Shown piece after piece: positions 32,813 to 38,316 of a DNA stretch of 38,316 nucleotides. The stretch is taken from NCBI GenBank assembly GCA_947628155.1, contig CANQYQ010000005.1:1-38316 (forward strand), given 5' to 3'. The notes under the pieces are model-generated. The model saw nothing but the letters and a program-made list of their open reading frames with translations. It made no database searches and had not been told where the DNA came from. Position numbers and translations under genes: made by a program. This stretch comes from an uncultured Clostridia bacterium. GTDB lineage: Bacteria > Bacillota > Clostridia > UBA1381. Numbering within the stretch: the first letter of the stretch is position 1; each line of letters starts with the position of its first letter.

Positions 32813-35800
32813 ATGGATAAACAAGCGTACGATTTACGAGTGAATAATATGGTAAATCCCGTCGGCATAGACGCTAAGCCGGTTTTTTCATGGAAGACGA
32901 GCTCGAAGGAAACGGGCGCGGCGCAGACGGCGTACAGGATAATCGTATCGGACAGCGTGGAAAATATAATATGGGACAGCGGTACAGTCGCTTCAAATGA
33001 GCAGTTCGGCATTGAATACGGCGGCGAAACGGCGCCGTCGCGCCGTTATTTTTGGCGCGTCATATTAACCGACGAAAACGGCGCGGAATATAAAAGCGAT
33101 ACCGCGTATTTTGAAACGGGCCTGCTATGCTCCGATTTTGGCGCGTGGAGCGGCGCGGAATGGATCGGCGCGCCCTATAAAACATACAACGTCGGAGGCG
33201 TGCGCCGTTACCGCGTAAACGTCGATTTCTCCGCCCCGGACGGGCGCTGCGGAATTATAATCGCGGCGCGCAGCTTCGAGGACTACTTCCGGATCGATAT
33301 TGATTTAAACACGCGGCGCGTGTATGTATACGAAAACAGCGATAATGTGCGCGACGGCAGCTATGGATCCGGCGTTCGCGAAACGCATGTTATACGCGGG
33401 CGCGAAAACGGTTACGAAATTCCCGGCAGCGCTATATCCGGCGGGACTGCCGGGGAAAACCGTCTGACAATAGACGTCGATAAGGAAAATGTTACGGTTT
33501 TGATAAACGGCGAAGCCGTGATAAATTCCGAGCCGCTCATCCCCGAAGCGGATCCGCTGAAGCCGTATCGCCAGCGCATGTTCCTATTCGGCTTTAAGCA
33601 GGACGAGGGTACGGCAATATATGATAACTTAAAAATCGAAGCGCTTGAAGACAAGCCGGTGACACTTATCGAGGACGGATTTGACAATGACCGTTCAAAC
33701 TGCGCGTATCTGGGCCGCGTTCAAAACGGCAAGCTTTATGTGGAGAACGCATTTTCACTCACAAGCGCCGTTCCGGCCGTAAATGTCGGAAGGGAAATAA
33801 ATGTGTCGGGGACACTAAAATCGGCGCGGGTTTACGCGGCGGCACGCGGCGTTTATGATTTGTTTGTAAACGGCGGCCGCGTAAACGAAAGCTTTTATAA
33901 TCCCGGGTTTACCGATTACCATATGCGGATAATGTATCAGACATACGATATTACGGACAAGCTGAAAATGGGCAAAAATATCATCAGCGCGGCGGTCGGC
34001 AGCGGTTATTACAGCGGTTTTGTCGGCTACGGCGGAATGCCTATGGTTTACGGCACGCAAAATTCGTTTATTGCGAAAATTGTCCTTACCTATGAAAATG
34101 GGGACACTAAAGTGATCGTCACCGACAATTCATGGCTGTTTACCGACCGCGGCCCTGTTTTGTATGACGATTATTTAAACGGTGAATTTTACGACGCGCG
34201 TCGTGAGCTTGACAGTAACGATTTAGATGAAAGCATATGGCAAAAATGCGGCGTGATACCGAATGATGATTTTGTGTCCCCGGTCAACGGCAGATTTAAA
34301 GAACCCGAGACGTTTAAGCTCTGCGCGCAAAACGGACCTCTGTCAAAAATATACGCGCGGCAAAGAGCCGATTATATCGGCGAGCATCCGCGGGGCAGAC
34401 ATATATACGACCTCGGTCAGAATATCGTGGGGACAGTAAAAGTCCGCCTGAAAGGGAAACGCGGGAGCGTAATTAAGCTGCGCTACGCGGAAATGAGGTA
34501 TAAAAACGGCGAGGTTTATTTAAGAAATCTCCGCGCCGCGTATAACACGGATATATATATAGCGCGCGGCGGTGATGAGGAAACGTTTATACCGTCGTTT
34601 ACATCCCACGGATTCCGTTATATCGAAATAAGCGGGGACACTAAAAATATCGAAATAATAAGCGTTGAAGGATTCGCGCTGTCGAATACATGTGAACAGA
34701 CAGGATTTTTCGAGTGCTCAAACGACAGCGTGAACCGGCTTTATAAAAATATTGTCTGGGGGCAGGCCGGCAATTCCCTGCTCGTTTTTACCGACTGTCC
34801 GCAGCGCAATGAGCGCATGGGTTGGACGGGCGACGCGCAGGTTTTTTCACGCACCGCGGCATATAACATGGACGTGCTTGCGTTTACCGGCAAATGGCTT
34901 ACGGATATTGCCGACGCGCAAACGCGCTATAACAAAAACGGCGCGGTGCCCGACACCGCGCCGTTGGGCGGCGACAACCGCCCTGACGGATGTCTGGGTT
35001 GGGGCGACGCGTCGGTAATTATTCCTTGGGAAATGTACAGAGCTTACGGGGACACTAAAATCCTGGCCGATAATTATCATGTTATGCAAAAATGGGTTGG
35101 TTATATTATGGACCGCGCACACAGAAACAACGGTTTGCGGATTGTTGACGGGATTAGTGTCCCCGAGGGGTCCGACCTCTCCCGCGAGCCGTACATTCAA
35201 ATACAGCAGCGGCGCGGCGATCATCTCACCTTTGACCAATCAACCCCGTTTATCCTTACCGCGACGGCGTATTCCGCGCACACTTTAAGCCTTATGCACA
35301 AAATTGCGGACGTGCTCGGCAAGTCCGGGGACAGTAAAATGTATTCGGACTTATTCAAAAGGGTGCGTCAGGCCTTTTGCGACGCGTGGGTAAAGGATGA
35401 CGGTTCGATCGCGTATTGGGGTGAGATGTCAAAGGACGGCATAAACAGAACCTATTACGCGGAAAACACACAAAATCCGCCGAGTCAGACAGCGTACAGC
35501 GTCGCGCTGAGGTTCAACCTTGTCGATGGGGACACTAAACGGAAAATGGGCAAATTCCTTCGCGCGGCTGTCGAGCGGAGCGGCGGTACGCTTACCACCG
35601 GATTTTTGGGCGTGGCGCATTTAAATCCCGCTTTGACGGAAACAAAAAGCGCCGATACCGCATATTCGCTTCTTCTCAAGGATAAAAATCCGAGCTGGCT
35701 TTACAGCGTGAAAAACGGCGCGACGACCGTATGGGAACGCTGGGATTCATACATTGCGGAAACAGACACATTCGGCAAAGCGGAGATGAATTCGTTTAAT

Positions 35801-36136
35801 CATTACGCCTACGGCGCCATCGGCGAATGGCTGTTTGAAACGGTTATCGGAATATCGCCGATCGAGGCCGGGTATAAAAAAATCGGGATCGCGCCGATTA
35901 TCGGCGGAAGCCTGAAACACGCGAAAGGATATCACATTTCGCCGTACGGGAAAATCGAAAGCGCATGGGAGATAAACGGCGATACCGTTACGCTCAGATG
36001 CACCGTTCCGCCAAACTCCGCCGCCGTAATCAAATTCGGCGGCAAGACGCATGAGGTCGGCGCCGGGCGGTACGTTTTCTCGGCCCCATCGGATGACGAG
36101 CATAAGGATCAATATGTCCAAAAAATTTTAGTTTGA
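32813..36136 (+). CDS. Alpha-L-rhamnosidase, GH78, with an inserted lectin-like domain
   Basis: Predicted intracellular enzyme releasing terminal alpha-L-rhamnose, here probably from rhamnogalacturonan. The 1107-residue protein has no signal peptide. Residues 1-105 are the N-terminal beta domain, and GAEWIGAP (about 114-121) opens the usual second domain. A beta-rich insert of about 200 residues (about 125-325, concanavalin/LamG-like in pattern) then interrupts it before SARVYAAARGVYDLFVNG. The (alpha/alpha)6 catalytic barrel has the acid-rich signature DCPQRNERMGWTGDAQ (about 660-675) and TTGFLG...; a C-terminal beta domain ends in the P-N-S-A...VG motif. It is controlled by a consensus promoter. 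The gene carries about nine copies of a 12-bp word, described separately. Confidence 0.92.
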   Translation: MDKQAYDLRVNNMVNPVGIDAKPVFSWKTSSKETGAAQTAYRIIVSDSVENIIWDSGTVASNEQFGIEYGGETAPSRRYFWRVILTDENGAEYKSDTAYFETGLLCSDFGAWSGAEWIGAPYKTYNVGGVRRYRVNVDFSAPDGRCGIIIAARSFEDYFRIDIDLNTRRVYVYENSDNVRDGSYGSGVRETHVIRGRENGYEIPGSAISGGTAGENRLTIDVDKENVTVLINGEAVINSEPLIPEADPLKPYRQRMFLFGFKQDEGTAIYDNLKIEALEDKPVTLIEDGFDNDRSNCAYLGRVQNGKLYVENAFSLTSAVPAVNVGREINVSGTLKSARVYAAARGVYDLFVNGGRVNESFYNPGFTDYHMRIMYQTYDITDKLKMGKNIISAAVGSGYYSGFVGYGGMPMVYGTQNSFIAKIVLTYENGDTKVIVTDNSWLFTDRGPVLYDDYLNGEFYDARRELDSNDLDESIWQKCGVIPNDDFVSPVNGRFKEPETFKLCAQNGPLSKIYARQRADYIGEHPRGRHIYDLGQNIVGTVKVRLKGKRGSVIKLRYAEMRYKNGEVYLRNLRAAYNTDIYIARGGDEETFIPSFTSHGFRYIEISGDTKNIEIISVEGFALSNTCEQTGFFECSNDSVNRLYKNIVWGQAGNSLLVFTDCPQRNERMGWTGDAQVFSRTAAYNMDVLAFTGKWLTDIADAQTRYNKNGAVPDTAPLGGDNRPDGCLGWGDASVIIPWEMYRAYGDTKILADNYHVMQKWVGYIMDRAHRNNGLRIVDGISVPEGSDLSREPYIQIQQRRGDHLTFDQSTPFILTATAYSAHTLSLMHKIADVLGKSGDSKMYSDLFKRVRQAFCDAWVKDDGSIAYWGEMSKDGINRTYYAENTQNPPSQTAYSVALRFNLVDGDTKRKMGKFLRAAVERSGGTLTTGFLGVAHLNPALTETKSADTAYSLLLKDKNPSWLYSVKNGATTVWERWDSYIAETDTFGKAEMNSFNHYAYGAIGEWLFETVIGISPIEAGYKKIGIAPIIGGSLKHAKGYHISPYGKIESAWEINGDTVTLRCTVPPNSAAVIKFGGKTHEVGAGRYVFSAPSDDEHKDQYVQKILV
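33808..35539. repeat. Dispersed 12-bp repeat GGGGACACTAAA within the GH78 gene
   Basis: Exact copies lie at 33808, 34100, 34634, 35048 and 35528. GGGGACAGTAAA lies at 34429 and 35327. Inverted copies with one mismatch lie at 34270-34281 and 35153-35164. Five forward copies read GD(T/S)K; the copies at 33808 and 34429 sit in another frame and read GTLK and GTVK; the inverted ones read ISVP and FVSP. I found no full copy elsewhere in the window, only partial matches such as GGGACACTA near 36783. Confidence 0.9.
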
Positions 36137-36160
36137 AAAAATGAAATAATATGATAAAAT
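36133..36160 (+). promoter_or_regulatory. Possible promoter of the exported HExxH protein gene
   Basis: TTGAAA, 16-nt spacer, TAAAAT, directly after the GH78 stop codon. It is A+T-rich, so the match is less specific. Confidence 0.4.
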
Positions 36161-36187
36161 AAATATATCAAAAAGGGGGAATACAAA

Positions 36188-36886
36188 ATGAAAAAGGCAC
36201 TGACATGTTTGCTCATAAGCGCGGTGCTTATGGGACTAAGCGCCACTGCGCAGGCATCGGAAGCGGAACAGCCTCTGACCACCATTTTATATGAGGGCAA
36301 AACATATCAAATAAAATCCGTTTCCTTGCAGGAAACGGCTCCGGATTATTATAATATATTAAAAAAAATAGCTTTGGAAAAATACGGCCTGGACTCTCCG
36401 CCGATATTCGTATACTCACTGTATGACGATGATTTAAGAGAGACATTATACGGTTTTCAAAAGAACTTTTCCGACGGAAGCAACGCCATATATCTAAACG
36501 GTGAAAAGACAAAAGAAAGAGGTAAAATGGTATTCATACATGAAATGGCTCATTTTGTATATGATACGCCGCAGTCTATGATATATTCAAAAAGTCAATT
36601 CGGCAATTTTAGATACGATATACTCATGGAAGCGCTGACTGACGTGGTTGCGTCCGAAAAATACGGAACGGGATATGAGAAGGCCTATTCATACAGTAAT
36701 CTTAACAAGCTGCTGGACGAAGATGATTTTCTGCTCTCTCTGTATAAAGGCGAAGTACAATTAGAATCATCGTCCGAGGCTTGGGACACTATGGACGATT
36801 TGGAGCTTTATATAATTTACCCCCAGTATGAATCCGAAGCGCGCGAGGCGTACGAGAAATTAAAAAGCATGGTAAGTCCGGCATAG
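36188..36886 (+). CDS. Small exported HExxH metallopeptidase-like protein
   Basis: 232 residues, function not known. Residues 1-24 form a signal peptide (MKKALTCLLISAVLMG..., cleavage near AQAS). The mature part has a zinc-binding-type motif FIHEMAHFVYD with HExxH at residues 118-122, and a downstream acidic segment (MEALTDVVASEKYG) of the kind that supplies the third ligand in gluzincins (E-A-x-x-D). This makes an active metalloprotease plausible. The ATG at 36188 has AGGGGGA upstream. It follows the GH78 gene by 51 nt and may be partly co-transcribed. It could equally be a stand-alone surface peptidase. Confidence 0.75.
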   Translation: MKKALTCLLISAVLMGLSATAQASEAEQPLTTILYEGKTYQIKSVSLQETAPDYYNILKKIALEKYGLDSPPIFVYSLYDDDLRETLYGFQKNFSDGSNAIYLNGEKTKERGKMVFIHEMAHFVYDTPQSMIYSKSQFGNFRYDILMEALTDVVASEKYGTGYEKAYSYSNLNKLLDEDDFLLSLYKGEVQLESSSEAWDTMDDLELYIIYPQYESEAREAYEKLKSMVSPA

Positions 36887-37011
36887 ATCCCGGACTCATC
36901 AACAAATTGGCCGGGCCGCACATGAAGCATGGAATATTGATTAATTGTAATTTTATCTTTTGTCTTTTTTCTCCGGCCCGTGAAATGTGAAAACGATTAT
37001 GTAATACTATT

Positions 37012-37049
37012 GCTCCGATTACGGCATAATACGCCTAATCGGAGCTTTT
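37012..37049 (+). terminator. Intrinsic terminator upstream of the pectate lyase gene
   Basis: GCTCCGATTA (then GGC) pairs with (GCC then) TAATCGGAGC, 13 bp with one bulged base, followed by TTTT. It lies 125 nt after the HExxH gene stop. Confidence 0.8.
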
Positions 37050-37221
37050 CATTTATGAGAAAGCTACCCGTTAACGGCGGCGTCCCGGCACACCCAAAAT
37101 TGCCGAAACGGCGCTGGATTTGCGTATTCGGATACGGAAGTGATTTACATATTATGGATTTTGTTGTCCGGTTTGGGCGCATTGCACATACAGGATATGA
37201 TATTATTTACACTTATGTCAA

Positions 37222-37250
37222 TAGACGCGGCGCAAAAGAAAGTGTATAAT
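37222..37250 (+). promoter_or_regulatory. Predicted promoter of the pectate lyase gene
   Basis: TAGACG, 17-nt spacer, exact TATAAT. It is 33 nt before the ATG, so the leader is short. Confidence 0.55.
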
Positions 37251-37282
37251 TTTATCAGAGAGAAATCAGGGGGGAGATTTTT

Positions 37283-38316
37283 ATGAAAAAATTAGCTGCT
37301 TTAGCATTGGCGCTTTTTATAATTGCGCCTTTAATTCCACATGGAATGACAGTTTCGGCGGCAGACCCGCTTCCGGCGTTTCCGGGCGCGGAGGGCGGCG
37401 GAAAATTTGCCACTGGCGGACGCGGCGGCACTGTCGTTCACGTCACAAATTTAAACGATTCCGGCACGGGCTCGCTTCGCGACGCGGTGGCGCATACGGG
37501 AAGAATAGTCGTATTTGACGTGGGCGGTACGATCAATTTAAAATCCGACATCTCATGCGCCGGGAATGTAACGGTCGCGGGTCAAACCGCTCCGGGCGGC
37601 AAGGGCATTACGCTCAGAGGCGGAAAATTCGCGTTCGGCGGCGATAATACAATAGCGCGGTTTATCGCGTCGCGCCCCGGCGAGAAGGGAAAGGACTCGG
37701 ATTACGACGCGTGGGGCGGCTCGAAGGGCTCAAATTCCATAATCGACCACTGCTCCATAGGCTGGGCGAACGACGAGCAGTTCGGCTTGTATTCATCAAG
37801 CAGTCAGACGGTGCAGTACACGATTATCGGCCCGTCAAACTGCGTATCGTACCACTCCAAAGGCGCGCACGGATTCGGCGTTATGTTCGGAAGCAACAAC
37901 AACACATGGCACCACAACATACTCGCGCACAGCCTTTCACGTAATTTCCGAGGCAAGGTGGGCGGCTCCAATACGATGGATTTTGTAAATAACGTGATCT
38001 ACAACTGGGGTTATCAAACCGCCTACGGCACACTCGGTCATCTTAATTATGTAAACAATTATCTCAAAGCCGGACCGTCTACGCGCAAAAGCTACAATTT
38101 CTTAAATATAAACAGCGGAACAGCGCCGGAAAATTACAGATTTTATCTGACCGGCAACAAGGTTATGAAGCCGGACGGAACGCCATACAGTGACTCGCTT
38201 AACGCAAACAACTGGGCGGGCGGCGTGAGTTATGGCAGCGCGGGTCTTACCGAGGCAAATTATCGCGTAGACTCGCCGTTTAATATCAGCGCGTCGAACG
38301 GCAGCAATCAGTCGTA
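37283..38316 (+). CDS. Secreted pectate lyase (PL1-type), cut by the window end
   Basis: The open frame starts at the ATG at 37283 (GGGGGGAG site upstream) and runs past the last base; about 344 residues are visible. Residues 1-26 are a signal peptide (MKKLAALALALFIIAPL..., ending near VSAAD). The mature start FPGAEGGGKFATGGRGG and NLNDSGTGSLRDAV is the hallmark of bacterial PL1/PelA-like parallel beta-helix lyases. Further solenoid rungs follow: SIIDHCSIGWANDEQF, NNTWHHNILAHS with R-N-F-R-G-K, and VNNVIYNWGYQ. It would cleave polygalacturonate outside the cell by beta-elimination, generating the unsaturated ends that GH88 removes. Downstream carbohydrate-binding modules cannot be judged. Confidence 0.92.
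   Translation, partial: MKKLAALALALFIIAPLIPHGMTVSAADPLPAFPGAEGGGKFATGGRGGTVVHVTNLNDSGTGSLRDAVAHTGRIVVFDVGGTINLKSDISCAGNVTVAGQTAPGGKGITLRGGKFAFGGDNTIARFIASRPGEKGKDSDYDAWGGSKGSNSIIDHCSIGWANDEQFGLYSSSSQTVQYTIIGPSNCVSYHSKGAHGFGVMFGSNNNTWHHNILAHSLSRNFRGKVGGSNTMDFVNNVIYNWGYQTAYGTLGHLNYVNNYLKAGPSTRKSYNFLNINSGTAPENYRFYLTGNKVMKPDGTPYSDSLNANNWAGGVSYGSAGLTEANYRVDSPFNISASNGSNQS

Larger units (their letters stand above)
36887..37282 (+). other. Intergenic region between the HExxH protein and pectate lyase genes
   Basis: It contains a GGGCCG/CGGCCC inverted repeat with a long A+T-rich loop (about 36912-36980), the strong terminator at 37012-37049 and the pectate lyase promoter. An 89-codon frame (36980-37249) runs through both elements and is not credible as a gene. 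Confidence 0.6.

Noticed and set aside
36783-36794. A further copy of the GGGGACACTAAA word outside the GH78 gene
   Set aside because: Only GGGACACTA matches; nine bases are too few to count as a member.
36980-37249. 89-codon plus-strand frame upstream of the pectate lyase
   Set aside because: It spans a strong terminator hairpin and the pectate lyase promoter, with no ribosome binding site.
37711-37944. 77-codon frame inside the pectate lyase region
   Set aside because: It is an out-of-frame shadow; the true frame from 37283 is open through the end of the window and matches PL1.
1-38316. tRNA, rRNA, CRISPR, IS element or integrase
   Set aside because: No cloverleaf with a GGTTCRANYCC arm, no regularly spaced direct repeats with unique spacers, and no transposase or recombinase motifs were seen by eye. 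A tRNAscan or ISfinder run could still find something missed.

Overview
The window looks like a chromosomal segment of an anaerobic, plant-polysaccharide-degrading Firmicute (class Clostridia, probably an uncultured gut or rumen lineage). The grounds are: strong AGGAGG-type ribosome binding sites; near-consensus TTGACA-N17-TATAAT promoters; an [FeFe] hydrogenase; a PerR/rubrerythrin peroxide-defence pair; a class III fructose-1,6-bisphosphatase typical of Firmicutes; and several pectin/rhamnogalacturonan genes. No rRNA, tRNA, CRISPR array, transposase or integrase was recognised.

Layout. 1-5.0 kb is core metabolism: lysS and thiD (minus), then an rfbB-like dehydratase and a citrate synthase (plus). 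5.1-6.2 kb is a GH88 unsaturated glucuronyl/rhamnogalacturonyl hydrolase. 6.4-19.6 kb is an accessory block that is visibly more A+T-rich over much of its length. It holds a large exported protein with a copper-amine-oxidase-N-like domain. Next comes an eight-gene minus-strand cluster, in transcription order: small protein, cytosolic BspA-type LRR protein, radical SAM enzyme, HExxH+VWA protein, MoxR AAA+ ATPase, PnuC, NadR, zinc-ribbon membrane protein. The block closes with a plus-strand exported GLUG-repeat protein. The two exported-protein genes at its ends are preceded by related promoter-plus-leader sequences, each ending in an intrinsic terminator, which look like two copies of a cis-regulatory RNA. 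19.9-23.6 kb carries a trans-aconitate methyltransferase, the [FeFe] hydrogenase and a degenerate galactokinase-like protein. 23.8-26.9 kb is an fbp-CE12 esterase pair. 27.1-29.6 kb holds a PadR regulator with its membrane partner, then PerR and rubrerythrin. 29.7-38.3 kb has an AraA/fucose-isomerase-like sugar isomerase, glmM, a GH78 alpha-L-rhamnosidase, a small exported HExxH protein, and a secreted PL1-type pectate lyase cut by the window end.

How the genes fit together. The pectate lyase has a signal peptide, whereas GH88, GH78 and the CE12 esterase do not. This suggests pectin is cut outside the cell and the deacetylated, unsaturated rhamnogalacturonan oligomers are finished inside it. 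These genes are scattered among housekeeping genes rather than gathered in one locus. The NadR/PnuC pair would import and phosphorylate nicotinamide riboside to NAD. Why it shares a cluster with a MoxR/VWA chaperone pair, a radical SAM enzyme and an LRR protein is not explained by any pathway I know.

Most unusual signals: the duplicated leader RNA; the PnuC-NadR/MoxR-VWA/radical SAM cluster; and a 12-bp DNA word (GGGGACACTAAA) recurring about nine times inside the GH78 gene, in two reading frames and both orientations, but not seen elsewhere in the window.
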